Positions 1 to 8,292 of a stretch of 43,035 nt of DNA are shown here, in pieces. The translations under genes and the position numbers were made by a program. The notes under the pieces are model-generated. The model made no database searches. It was not told where the DNA came from and saw only the letters and a program-made list of their open reading frames with translations. This stretch comes from Planctomycetota bacterium (GTDB lineage Bacteria; Planctomycetota; Phycisphaerae; Phycisphaerales; SM1A02): positions 1 through 43,035 of the forward strand of contig JADFIR010000027.1 in assembly GCA_022566535.1 (NCBI GenBank). Direction: 5' to 3'. Numbering within the stretch: position 1 is the first letter of the stretch; every line of letters starts with the position of its first letter.

Positions 1-3
1 AAC

Positions 4-98
4 GGTGACCTCCCGGTCACCCTTTCCGGGAGAAAGGGTGACTCCCCGTGCCCGAAACGGTGACTCCGGGAGCCCTAAAGGGCGACCCCGGGGTCACC
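4..98. repeat. cluster of four short palindromes
   Basis: Four inverted repeats lie back to back. GGTGACC pairs with GGTCACC (4-21), CCCTTTC with GAAAGGG (20-38), GCCC with GGGC around TAAA (72-83), and GACCCCGGGGTC is a perfect 12-base palindrome (84-95). The word GGTGACTCC also occurs directly repeated at 37 and 59. The cluster lies inside the 5' part of a possible open frame, so it may be coding, regulatory or a decayed repeat. No function is assigned. Confidence 0.5.
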
Positions 99-589
99 CT
101 GAACAACATGAACAGCATGAACAGCAGCAGCAGCCGGACGAGCCCGCTGCTGCCCCTGCTGCTGCTGGGCGCGCGCATGACGAGTCGGACCCGACCGTCC
201 TGCACGAATTGGACCTGGTTGGCATCGGTGAGCCGGTCCGCTCCAAGCTGGCCGCCGAACCTGGCATCAGCGTCGGCGTGGTGCGGCAGGCCCAGGTCCC
301 GGGCCGAGGCCCCGGGATCACCGTTGAGAACATCCGGGCCGCGCTGCGGCAGCGCCGGGCCCAGGTCGAGGAGCAAACCATCAGCCGACGCCGCGAGACC
401 AGCAGCGCCCCTGGCGTGGCCGCCCGACTCCGTGCCGAGGACGCCGCCATCGAGCGGCCGGACGCCGAATGGGTGCGCGCTGAGGCGGCACGCCACGGGC
501 TCGACTGCACCCAGCCGGCGGCTTCGCGCGAAGATCAGGGGGCCGCCGCCGGCGACCTGCCCGGCCACGCCCTGGAGGTTTCAGAATGA
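5..589 (+). CDS. hypothetical protein, possibly 5'-partial
   Basis: This frame is open from the left edge and could begin before the window. The first candidate start inside it is GTG at 5. The first 60 residues are low complexity (HEQHEQQQQ, then Pro/Ala rich) and lie on the palindrome cluster. From about residue 62 the sequence looks like a compact helical domain, with a DELDLVGIG-like stretch, a VGVVRQAQ helix and a basic segment near residues 105-120, resembling a small DNA-binding fold. I do not recognise the family. A tyrosine recombinase stub lies 120 bases downstream, so the setting is a mobile element. The poor N-terminus and open left edge make the start uncertain. Confidence 0.4.
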   Translation: MTSRSPFPGERVTPRARNGDSGSPKGRPRGHPEQHEQHEQQQQPDEPAAAPAAAGRAHDESDPTVLHELDLVGIGEPVRSKLAAEPGISVGVVRQAQVPGRGPGITVENIRAALRQRRAQVEEQTISRRRETSSAPGVAARLRAEDAAIERPDAEWVRAEAARHGLDCTQPAASREDQGAAAGDLPGHALEVSE

Positions 590-708
590 CCCAGCGTTGG
601 GTCCTTTCGCATCGGTCGGCCGCGCCGCCGTCAAGGTGCGGCGCGGCCGATTTCCCATCTACCCCGGTATAGTCAGCCTCGCAACTGCGGGGTAGAGCAG
701 TCTGGTAG

Positions 709-891
709 CATCGTGAACGCTGCTGCTGGCACCCGCATCAGCTTCGCCACAACTACGCCACGATGATCCGCAAGCGCTTCGGCATCGAGGAGGCGTCGAA
801 CATGCTCGACCATTCGTCGATCAAGATGACCGAGGTCTACGCGGAGCGGGACCGAGAGCAGGCGATGGAGATCGCCAGGCAGGTTGGCTGA
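709..891 (+). pseudogene. tyrosine recombinase, C-terminal remnant
   Basis: About 54 residues of the catalytic end of a tyrosine site-specific recombinase remain, from WHPHQLRHNYAT to the TGA at 889-891. The fragment keeps the HxLRH box, the second histidine in LDHSS and the tyrosine in VYAERD, which is the expected nucleophile. The wording is typical of planctomycete integrases. The frame closes upstream at a TAG (706-708), and neither the core-binding domain nor a start codon remains, so this is a decayed 3' end. It marks the left edge of the defence island that follows. It is not the missing part of the integrase at 32,062: the family wording differs. Confidence 0.75.
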
Positions 892-985
892 AGCACCGGC
901 TATAGAATGTGGCGCCTCGAGCGAGAGCCACGAATCGCCGTTCGGGCGGTTCCAACCATCCATCGTGGACAGCTTGCTACGAAAA

Positions 986-2407
986 ATGGCGGATACACAA
1001 CACCTCGAGAAGCTGTTGACCCTTGATGCTCACCGCTGGAACATGTGGCGATTCCGCAATGACATTCGGGATCTTGATCTCACAAACGCCAATCTTGATG
1101 GGAAGGATCTTAGCTACAGAGACCTGGATAATGCAGACTTCACGGGTTCGAGCCTTCGGGGTGCACTTGCAGTAGACGCTAGCTTCAAACGAGCGGACCT
1201 CACGGACGCTGACCTGTCGGACGTAGATTTTTGGATGGCCGACCTTCGGGAGGCGGTGCTTGAGTTGGAAAGCTACACCAACCTCTGTTCAAGTGACGCC
1301 CACGACTACCGAGCACTTCAGGCCAGAAAGCGCGGCCCGCGACTAAGCAACCGCACCCTTCGATTGGCTCGATTGGAAAAGGCATTCCTGGAAAGGTCGT
1401 ATCTGAGCGACGCTGACCTGCGAAACGCCAATCTTAGAGGAGCTGTGCTTGATCAGGCTGTTCTGTGGGGCGCCGACCTCCGTGGTGCGGATCTGCGCGA
1501 AGCCAGCTTGATCGGCGCAAAGCTATGGAACGCTGATCTCGCGGACGCGACACTAGAGGGCGCCAATCTCCGGTTTGCCGAACTTGACAATGCTAACCTG
1601 AGTTCGACTGCTCTGGGCGGTGCGTGTTTCGAGCACGCGAACCTACAGTTCGCGGACCTTCGTGGGGCCGACCTACGGACCGCTCGCCTAGGCAAGGCCA
1701 ACTTGAGCAAAGCCAGACTGGAGCATGCCAACCTCCAGGAAGCTGATCTTAGGTGTTCGATCCTGGTAGAGGCCGACCTCACGGGTGCCACACTGAGAGG
1801 CGCCAGCGTCTATGGCATTTCAGCTTGGGGTATCACTGGAACGCCGGCTGATCAGACCGACCTGAAGCTGGCAGACGATCCTGCGCTCACAGTCGATAAC
1901 CTAGAGGTGGCGCAGCTCATTCATCTACTCCAGCACAATGCGAAGATCCGGGACGTGATCGATGTCGTTGCCACAAAGGTTGTGCTGATCCTGGGCAACT
2001 TCAGTCCACCTCACAGGCTCGTGTTGGACGGTATTCGAGATTCGATGGGCCGCCGCGGCTACGTTCCTGTACTCTTCGATTGGAGCAAGCCGGAGAGTCA
2101 AGATCTCGACGAGACAGTGCTAACGTTGGCGCAGCTGTCCCGTTTCGTTATCGTCGATCTGACCGAGGCTAGTAGCGTAGCACACGAACTTCAGCTCATC
2201 ATGCCAAACGTCTGGAAGCCTGTGGTGCCGATTCTTCGAGATGATCGCAAGCCCTACACGATGTTCGATGGCTTCCAGAAATATCCTTACCTTCTCGCGA
2301 TCCAACCGTACAGAGATCTCGATGATCTTCTGCAACACATCGATGCGAGGATCATTCGCCCGGCTGAAGAAATGGTCGAAGAGATACGACACGCGAAGCG
2401 AGGTTGA
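986..2407 (+). CDS. pentapeptide-repeat protein with C-terminal TIR-like domain
   Basis: The protein has 473 residues from the ATG at 986. Alternative in-frame starts are GTG 965 and TTG 884, but the MADTQHLEKLL start suits the family better. Residues about 30-282 are A(D/N)LxxA pentapeptide repeats, interrupted by an insert near residues 85-125, and should form a right-handed quadrilateral beta helix. Residues about 330-470 form an alpha/beta domain with VVLILG, GYVPVLFDW, RFVIVDLTEASS and AHELQLI. This resembles the TIR-like domain attached to pentapeptide repeats in cyanobacteria and planctomycetes, and the glutamate of HEL sits where TIR NADases keep theirs. There is no signal peptide, so it is probably cytoplasmic. 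Its place beside Hachiman suggests a conflict or defence role, which is inference. Confidence 0.75.
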   Translation: MADTQHLEKLLTLDAHRWNMWRFRNDIRDLDLTNANLDGKDLSYRDLDNADFTGSSLRGALAVDASFKRADLTDADLSDVDFWMADLREAVLELESYTNLCSSDAHDYRALQARKRGPRLSNRTLRLARLEKAFLERSYLSDADLRNANLRGAVLDQAVLWGADLRGADLREASLIGAKLWNADLADATLEGANLRFAELDNANLSSTALGGACFEHANLQFADLRGADLRTARLGKANLSKARLEHANLQEADLRCSILVEADLTGATLRGASVYGISAWGITGTPADQTDLKLADDPALTVDNLEVAQLIHLLQHNAKIRDVIDVVATKVVLILGNFSPPHRLVLDGIRDSMGRRGYVPVLFDWSKPESQDLDETVLTLAQLSRFVIVDLTEASSVAHELQLIMPNVWKPVVPILRDDRKPYTMFDGFQKYPYLLAIQPYRDLDDLLQHIDARIIRPAEEMVEEIRHAKRG

Positions 2408-2609
2408 CTCCGATCCCGCCTGCCGTCGAACTCCCTCGGCACGCTGATCGTGAGAGTTCGATACTGGTCGTCACGGCTTGCAGCGTTCAAAACAACCCGC
2501 ATCGAAGTGCCCACAAACTCCTGATGGTCGGCGAGGAATCGGCTGGAGCAGTTGGACAAGGCTGTCGAACGCGTTGGAGGATAGGATTGGGACCGCTGGA
2601 GACGCTTTT

Positions 2610-3335
2610 GTGGACGACGCCGACCGGTTTGCTGAGTTGCGGCACCAAACGCGCGAGCTACTGCATTACGCATTGGAAAAGGTCCGCGATGGGCGAAAGG
2701 GAGCAGGGACGTCGTTGGACACACGCTTCCAGGTAGCTGAATATTTGGTCGGGGAGGCACGCGAGTATCTGGATGGCGCTTGGGAACTGCTATTAGCGGG
2801 GAAGCCAAGTGCATCGTTGACGCTTTCACGTTGGCTACTTGAAGCAGCGCTCAATCTCCTGTGGGTGGTCTCAGAGCGTGCCGAAATTGATGCTCGTTTA
2901 GCAAGCCTCCGCGGCAACGCCTTGAGATTGGCCGCTTTGCAGCACGAGGGAATGGCTGAACTAGTCCCAAGCCAGGCCAGCGCCCGACGGGCACTGGCAA
3001 AGAAGGCGCGGCGTCTGCGCGACGAGGATGGTGCTGACTCATTGAAACCCCTGGCGCATCGGGTGGATGAAGCGATGGAATCATTGGGCGATGACGCCCC
3101 ACGGGTTTATGCGCTGTTCCGACTCTGCTCAGCGGCGGCGCACTCGAGTCTGGAGCCACCGGCGCCTGACGCCCCAGATGCGCGGAGCCAGTACGTAGAA
3201 GACATTGCCGTTTGGATGCCCGCGGCTACGACACTGTACTTGGTGGCAGGGGTATACTCACTGGTAGGCGTCGGCGAGGCAGAGGCGCTGAAGCGATGGT
3301 GGGCGGATGAAATATCGCCGCTGCTGCCTTCGTGA
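2610..3335 (+). CDS. DUF5677-like / HEPN-like helical protein
   Basis: The protein is about 241 residues from GTG 2610, which has a GGAG box eight bases upstream (2598-2601). The frame is open back to TTG 2478, but that extension is not protein-like. It is almost all helix: a charged N-terminal helix pair, a SLTLSRWLLEAALNLLWV helix as in DUF5677 proteins, then YALFRLCSAAAHSSL. The R-six-residues-H spacing in RLCSAAAH fits the RX4-6H motif of HEPN ribonucleases. The last 50 residues are hydrophobic. It follows the pentapeptide/TIR-like gene on the same strand by about 200 bases and converges with hamB. DUF5677 membership is a pattern match by eye; nuclease activity is a guess. Confidence 0.6.
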   Translation: MDDADRFAELRHQTRELLHYALEKVRDGRKGAGTSLDTRFQVAEYLVGEAREYLDGAWELLLAGKPSASLTLSRWLLEAALNLLWVVSERAEIDARLASLRGNALRLAALQHEGMAELVPSQASARRALAKKARRLRDEDGADSLKPLAHRVDEAMESLGDDAPRVYALFRLCSAAAHSSLEPPAPDAPDARSQYVEDIAVWMPAATTLYLVAGVYSLVGVGEAEALKRWWADEISPLLPS

Positions 3336-3555
3336 CCCCACGAACGGAAGAAGACCGTTAGAGCAATCGGTGCGGTGGCAGACTGTCCGCCAAGGTGGCC
3401 GCCACACGCCAAACGTACCAAATCTGCCGGGATCCCGTTGGCACGGCCGAAACTCGCACAACGTAAAGCGAAACCTCGTCAAGCGGATTCGAGCCCCAAG
3501 CGATCCCGACGAGCTTCGTCGAATTGATAGCACAAACGGTGGTGTACGCCAGTGG

Positions 3556-6129
3556 TTAGTGGACCTGCATGACGTTCCGAATCTCCCGCTTGACCAACTC
3601 CGGCACCGGCAAAGTCTCAAGGTCTGCTTCCCTTATCCACTGAAGGCACTCGTCCTCTGTCAAGGAGTCGTCCGCAATGAACTCGTAGACGGCAAGGGCA
3701 CTCGTCCGTGATAGGCCGAGGCCAAGTAGGGACAGTGGAGTCTTTTCGGCAACGCCAAACTCCAGCAGCACCTGAACGTCGAGTAGCTCTTCAACTAGGT
3801 CATCCCGGTTGTTTTCGATGAGATGTTGGCGAAGGACATCCGTGTAGCACGTCAGGTACTTTGGCGCAGTGAAGCGAGCCACCTGCTCGACATTCTTCAT
3901 CGTGGTCCGGATCTCGGTTGGCAAGTCATACTCCCGCCTGTTGCGCCGAAGGTAGGAGATGCGTTCCGAGATTATTCGCGCAAGCGAGTAGCCACGCATC
4001 CAATTCACGACGATTATCGCTAGGCTGACGCGCCGCGCCATTGCCCCGAACACCGGTGCCAGATGTTGGTCGATCCTCGTGAATACCGCCGTGTATTGAC
4101 CTACGGCATCGTCACTCGCGGGACGTACTGGGAGGAGTTCTTCTACAGCACTTTCGCGATCTCGGAAATACCCAAGTAGCTGTTTCATGCCTCCTGGACT
4201 GATCCCGGGGTTGGCGACGACCGTGTCCAAAGCAACATCAACACGTGATAGCAGCTCCCCAATCCTTCGATCGAGTTCGGCAATGGTCCTTTGGTCGAAT
4301 CTACGGGACCAAGTCGACTCTGCAATTGAGCCATGCCTTATATACATACTGGACAAGTACGAGATCACATACTCAACTGGATTGGCGACACGGCCTGCGG
4401 GCACTCCTTCGTCAAGGTACGCGAATAAGTCGTCGGCACTTCGCAAGACGCTGTCAGTCGTCCGGTCGATTCGGAACCATGAGCGAGTTGTCGGAGCCTC
4501 GTCGCCGTTCCACAGCGATCTTCGACGTGCATCGACGCAAACGATATTGCCCTGAAAATCTGTGCCCCATCGACCCGCGCGACCAGCGAGGTTCCAGAAG
4601 TCCTCAGCTTTCATGGGGTTCATGTTCCCCTTCTTCGGGCCTCGCACGAAAATGTTCCTGCAGGCAAGATTGACCCCCTCGACGAGTGTGGAGGTACAGC
4701 AGAGAAAGCGAATTGCGCCCTCACGAAACAGGCGTTCAATCTCACTCCGTACGAGCAACGGCATATTCCCGTAGTGGAACCCGATCCCCTTCTTCAAGAC
4801 GGTTGCTAGCGCGTAACGTCGATGTATCGAGTGCTGGACTAGTTCGATCAGTTCATCTAGTTCACCTCGATGCTCTTGGCCAATATCATCATCCACCAAA
4901 TCGAAGAGCTGCCAGGCCGCCTTCTCTGCGGCCGCCGCACCGTTGACGTAGATGAGGTTCCCAGCGGAGTGTCTACCTACTGCCTCCGCGACGAACGGTA
5001 GGCGCTTGCTCTCTGGAGTCGGCGACTGAGAAATCTCAACGGATCCCAGATCAGTGCGTTCATCAGGGAGGCAAAGCGACAGCTCCCAAGTCATCGGGTC
5101 GCCGCGTTTCTGTGTGGCCCATATGAGGTTCTGGTTGACTGTTATCTCGCTTGCACGGATGGCGCGGCTCGCCGTATCCGCGGGAGCATCAAGCAATAGA
5201 GTGTCCGGGTTCTCCGCCAGAGGACTTGAGAACACGACCTTGCACTCTGGGCTCTGGTCCACAATCCTCTCGATTGCCTGTTGGAGGAGTACGCCGCGAG
5301 TACCGTCACCGACCTTGTGCGATTCATCGACGATCAGCACGTCAATTCGAGGTGTCGAAGCGAGCTTGCCCAACAGAATGTGCAAGCGCTCCTGCGTGAA
5401 GACGAAGAGCCTTGGCGAGTCGCCAGGTACTTCTTCAAGCACCGGCAGTGTGGAGACGGGAATATCGAGATCGGCGTCTGCAAGCATACGTCGGAGATCA
5501 AGTTCGACCTGATGGATGAGCGCCCTTGTCGGCACTAGGTAGACAACGTGGGCATCGTCTCGCTGCTGGAAGTAGTCGACCAGCCAGTGGTTCAGGATGA
5601 ACGACTTCCCCGCAGAGGTCGGGGCCGAAATGCTCGTCCAGTCGTTGGTAGTCGCGCACTGCCAGACTTCTCGTTGGAAGGTGTTAGCGAGGATCTCTGT
5701 ACCGTCAGTTCGGTGAATCGCGTGCATGAGGTGCCGACGTGTCCAGTCCATGCGAGCTGCTGTGGGCAGACGGTCTTGAAGTGCCGCTGGGAGCAACTCG
5801 CGACGGATGGCGACGCCTATCGCCGGTCGATTCGCGAGCTGGTCCAACACAAGCGCCGCACTGTCCCTCTCTGCCTGGGATGTCTCGGGTGCTGCGATAC
5901 ACGTTTGCGCTATCCGAAGCGTTGCTTCCTGCCGATCGCCACTGGCGTCCTGCGCCAGGATGCTCGCGCAGAACACCATGTAGCTCCAATCGATCTGCAG
6001 CTCCGCGATGCTGTCGTGGACTGAGAGTGAAGGAAACTGGTCAGTAACAGATCGCAGAGTCACCGATCGCAGGCGCGATCTGAAGCCGTCGTTGCCAAGC
6101 AACCATTCTTGTAGTTCGGGCAGTGGCAT
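3556..6129 (-). CDS. hamB: Hachiman defence helicase HamB
   Basis: This is an 857-residue superfamily 2, Ski2-like helicase. Motif I is APTSAGKS (169-176), motif II is DESH (268-271), motif III is the unusual SSP (301-303), motif V is STLVEGVNL (480-488) and motif VI is NLAGRAGRWG (513-522). An all-helical N-terminal region of 140 residues and a long helical C-terminus flank the motor. The ATG (6127-6129) directly abuts the hamA stop codon (TAG-ATG), implying translational coupling. In characterised Hachiman systems HamB binds and scans DNA, restrains HamA, and releases it on damage or phage replication intermediates. The HamA partner next door makes this assignment strong. It ends convergently 220 bases from the HEPN-like gene. 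Confidence 0.88.
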   Translation of the reverse strand: MPLPELQEWLLGNDGFRSRLRSVTLRSVTDQFPSLSVHDSIAELQIDWSYMVFCASILAQDASGDRQEATLRIAQTCIAAPETSQAERDSAALVLDQLANRPAIGVAIRRELLPAALQDRLPTAARMDWTRRHLMHAIHRTDGTEILANTFQREVWQCATTNDWTSISAPTSAGKSFILNHWLVDYFQQRDDAHVVYLVPTRALIHQVELDLRRMLADADLDIPVSTLPVLEEVPGDSPRLFVFTQERLHILLGKLASTPRIDVLIVDESHKVGDGTRGVLLQQAIERIVDQSPECKVVFSSPLAENPDTLLLDAPADTASRAIRASEITVNQNLIWATQKRGDPMTWELSLCLPDERTDLGSVEISQSPTPESKRLPFVAEAVGRHSAGNLIYVNGAAAAEKAAWQLFDLVDDDIGQEHRGELDELIELVQHSIHRRYALATVLKKGIGFHYGNMPLLVRSEIERLFREGAIRFLCCTSTLVEGVNLACRNIFVRGPKKGNMNPMKAEDFWNLAGRAGRWGTDFQGNIVCVDARRRSLWNGDEAPTTRSWFRIDRTTDSVLRSADDLFAYLDEGVPAGRVANPVEYVISYLSSMYIRHGSIAESTWSRRFDQRTIAELDRRIGELLSRVDVALDTVVANPGISPGGMKQLLGYFRDRESAVEELLPVRPASDDAVGQYTAVFTRIDQHLAPVFGAMARRVSLAIIVVNWMRGYSLARIISERISYLRRNRREYDLPTEIRTTMKNVEQVARFTAPKYLTCYTDVLRQHLIENNRDDLVEELLDVQVLLEFGVAEKTPLSLLGLGLSRTSALAVYEFIADDSLTEDECLQWIREADLETLPVPELVKREIRNVMQVH

Positions 6130-7119
6130 CTAGGCGAGTCCAAGCGACCGAAGAAACTCGTTCCTAAAAGCTGTAACCGATGGGAACGGAACAAAGAAAC
6201 AATGCACAACGAACGTGTCAATCTCCGATTCTCGCAGCTTTGAGGCGATTGCCCTTCCCCATCCTGGCGCGAGCTCCGAAATCTGTGCGTTCAACTCGTC
6301 GAGCGTCATTGAGTTCGGGGTCGCCGGGTAGCGATCGCAGTCGAAACCGACCAAAGCCAAGCCTCTGTACTCCAATTCGTTGAACTGTGGGTCCGTTGGG
6401 TCCAGATAGGTCTTGAGCGCGTCCTCAAGAGCAGCGTCAGCGAGATCAACATTCTGCCGCAACAACTGCATATCGCGTTGTTGTGGCGCATCGTCACCGT
6501 ATTCCTCGCGAAGGTATGGCGCAAGACTCGCTACACACTCTCGCAGCGCATCGGCAAAGGACCGATAGATCTTGGACTCACCCCAGTGTAAGCAGAGTCG
6601 ATTCGTGGCCGGGTCTACCGAGGCATGGACACCGTCAGAGCCGTGGTAGTGAACATTGGGGTTTGTTTTCAGGGACATCTTGCATATGACCTGCGGCAGT
6701 TGAAGAACCGACTCGGCTAGAGCGAATAGCAGCAGTTCGCCACCCTCACCCGTGTTCGCCAGATGGGTGAAGAGGGATCGTGCTTCATTATGAAGTCGAA
6801 TCAGGCTTCGGGAGTTTTCGCCTTCCGCGTATGCCTCCTCGATCTGCGATCGTGGGATCGAGTATTGCAGAACATAGGTGCAGAGTTCTTGTACGAGGGC
6901 GTTCACGCGCGGTCGTCCGTTTCCATCCAGCGCGAGAAAGTGACAGCAGCACGATGCGCGCGTTCCCTCAAGGACGGCGTCATCTATGGTGATCGTGTTT
7001 AGCAACGCTCCGAGGTCATGTGGCTCGCCACGAGCAAGCCTCTCGAGTGAAGCGTGGAGCGAGCGCGCTTCCTCACTCTCATGTGGGTGATCGTGTGATG
7101 CCGTGACTTCACGGTCCAT
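6130..7119 (-). CDS. hamA: Hachiman effector nuclease HamA (DUF1837)
   Basis: The protein has 329 residues from the ATG at 7117-7119, which has an AGGA box upstream. The frame stays open to 7326, but the extra 69 residues are not needed: DUF1837 proteins are usually 270-330 long, and the extension crosses a perfect inverted repeat. The DUF1837 signature is present: GGELLLFALAE, then KMSLKT, GSDGVH and LHWGESKIY. Acidic and lysine residues in these blocks form the PD-(D/E)xK-like nuclease centre that degrades DNA indiscriminately when HamB is triggered. It is the first gene of the hamAB pair. A run of cysteines (SCCCH) upstream of the core is a local oddity. The family call is by motif. Confidence 0.85.
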   Translation of the reverse strand: MDREVTASHDHPHESEEARSLHASLERLARGEPHDLGALLNTITIDDAVLEGTRASCCCHFLALDGNGRPRVNALVQELCTYVLQYSIPRSQIEEAYAEGENSRSLIRLHNEARSLFTHLANTGEGGELLLFALAESVLQLPQVICKMSLKTNPNVHYHGSDGVHASVDPATNRLCLHWGESKIYRSFADALRECVASLAPYLREEYGDDAPQQRDMQLLRQNVDLADAALEDALKTYLDPTDPQFNELEYRGLALVGFDCDRYPATPNSMTLDELNAQISELAPGWGRAIASKLRESEIDTFVVHCFFVPFPSVTAFRNEFLRSLGLA

Positions 7120-7142
7120 ATCGAATCCTAAAGGCACATTCA

Positions 7143-7168
7143 GCCCGAGGTACGATCGCACCTCGGGC
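7143..7168. promoter_or_regulatory. inverted repeat upstream of hamA
   Basis: GCCCGAGGT (7143-7151) and ACCTCGGGC (7160-7168) form a perfect nine-base inverted repeat around an eight-base spacer. It begins 24 bases upstream of the preferred hamA start. It could be an operator or a leader hairpin controlling the toxic nuclease. If hamA really starts further upstream, the repeat would lie within coding sequence. Confidence 0.45.
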
Positions 7169-7353
7169 GCGAGGTTCCCGACTCTCACCGCATTAGGGCG
7201 GGTACCCGTGGCGGCCCACCGGGTCACGCCGGACCCCGCAAAGAGGCAGGCCCGCAGCGCGAGCCTAGTCTGCATTCTTCGGCGATTCTCGGACCCGTCC
7301 GCAAGTTTTGCGCCCATAGGCTGCACGACGCTGCCGTACCCCTGCGTAGGTGC

Positions 7354-7395
7354 TATACTGCATACCCTAACACCTGCCGGACATAGGAGCCAGAT
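7354..7395 (+). promoter_or_regulatory. promoter and ribosome site of the serine recombinase stub
   Basis: A good -10 box, TATACT, lies at 7354-7359 and a GGAG ribosome site at about 7386-7389, before the ATG at 7396. No convincing -35 box is visible. The promoter would fire away from hamA into a broken gene. Confidence 0.4.
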
Positions 7396-7440
7396 ATGCT
7401 GGCAATCGGCTATATTCGCGTCAGCACTGACTGCTTGTGA
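7396..7440 (+). pseudogene. serine recombinase, N-terminal remnant
   Basis: The ATG is followed by MLAIGYIRVSTD, the conserved N-terminus of large serine recombinases and resolvases, whose serine is the catalytic nucleophile. The frame then stops at TGA (7438-7440) after 14 codons, and no resolvase sequence follows. A proper ribosome site precedes it. It is the 5' stub of an invertase or resolvase lost by deletion or insertion, and it marks the right edge of the Hachiman island. The match is short but this motif is highly specific. Confidence 0.65.
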
Positions 7441-7631
7441 CCTGTTTACGTAAGGAGAACAACACCTAGCGGCCGAATGACCGGCCGAGACTAGGGCTCG
7501 CTCCCGGCAGTCCCGATGGGTCCACGCTGTGGCGTCGCATCGGGGGCGCGCCCCTCCCCCCCTCGTCGCGCGGAAGCGGTCCCTACCCCGCCTTCCCGCC
7601 TGCGCTGGAAGAATGAGCGGTCCCCCAATGG

Positions 7632-8033
7632 GGGGTGGGCTTAGGTACTACCTGGAACCGGGTGCCTGGAAAACCACACGAGGCTCGCGCCTCTCTCACA
7701 CCAGGCCCCCGTTTTTCTAAAGTCCGACGGACTTTGCGCATATGACGGCCCCCGCGAAGCAAGCCGAGCCGCTGCTGATCAAGACCCCCGCGTACGCCCG
7801 CCTGGTCGGCGTGGATGCCGCCTCGCGCATGGCAGATCGGAGTGCGCGAGCTGGCGGCGCGAAGGGGCACCGGCACGTTGTCAATGAGGCCGGCTGGTGT
7901 GGTCGAGTTGGCGCCGGCGCCGCGTGGCCCCGCCAAAAGTCCGGCCATGGTCCGATGAGGACCGCCGCCACGAAACCGGCGGTAATCGTGTACGTCGTTG
8001 CGCCCCGACCACAGTTGCGTCGGTCCGTCGTAT
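7632..8033 (+). repeat. 400-bp duplicated module, copy A
   Basis: This segment recurs in the same orientation at 31,043-31,437 with only scattered substitutions. It holds, in order, a non-coding leader containing the AGGTACTACCT palindrome, a variable stretch, the AAAGTCCGACGGACTTT hairpin, the start of an excisionase-like gene, and a GC hairpin (ACCGCCG...CGGCGGT) just after a conserved TGA. Similarity ends near 8,033. The unique stretch just before it (7,441-7,631) shows no gene. Confidence 0.8.
7719..7735. promoter_or_regulatory. hairpin/operator before the excisionase-like start, copy A
   Basis: AAAGTCCGACGGACTTT is a perfect seven-base inverted repeat with a three-base spacer, ending six bases before the ATG at 7742. 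The same 17 bases occur at 31,130-31,146, whereas the sequence just upstream differs between copies. That pattern suggests selection on the hairpin as an operator or translational control element. Confidence 0.5.
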
Positions 8034-8140
8034 GCGGCCCGCTCGCGGCGCCAGATCCGCCCTGGTGCTTCAGCAAGGCGGGCGCGATCCGTGACTTTGC
8101 ACATGCTTGGGCCGTTGCCCCCATAGGCGCCGGCGCTTGA
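7742..8140 (+). pseudogene. AlpA/excisionase-like gene start, degenerate (copy A)
   Basis: The frame opens with MTAPAKQAEPLLIK followed by PAYARLVGV. This is how short AlpA/excisionase-like helix-turn-helix proteins of planctomycete elements begin, and the two copies differ here mainly at silent positions. After LVGV the expected recognition helix (S-x-T-x-x-R) is missing in all frames, although the reading frame stays open to 8140. A second frame from about 7828 ends at a TGA near 7956 that is shared by both copies and followed by a GC hairpin. Either the gene is broken in the same way in both copies, or its second half is a different short peptide. No stable function is claimed. Confidence 0.4.
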
Positions 8141-8292
8141 TACCCGGGGAATTCCTTGAAGTAATGTGGGTCGTGTACAACGTGCACCCCGCGACGAACC
8201 CCGTATGGGTCCAAAAGTCAGCCTAACGGGACAGCGGCTGATTGAAAAGTCGGCAATAATCAGATCCGGGAGGGATGCCATCGGAGTTCGTC

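Noticed and set aside
7583..8281. Minus-strand 232-codon frame over the duplicated module
   Set aside because: Conservation between the two copies is no better in this frame than at DNA level, and the protein is low complexity.
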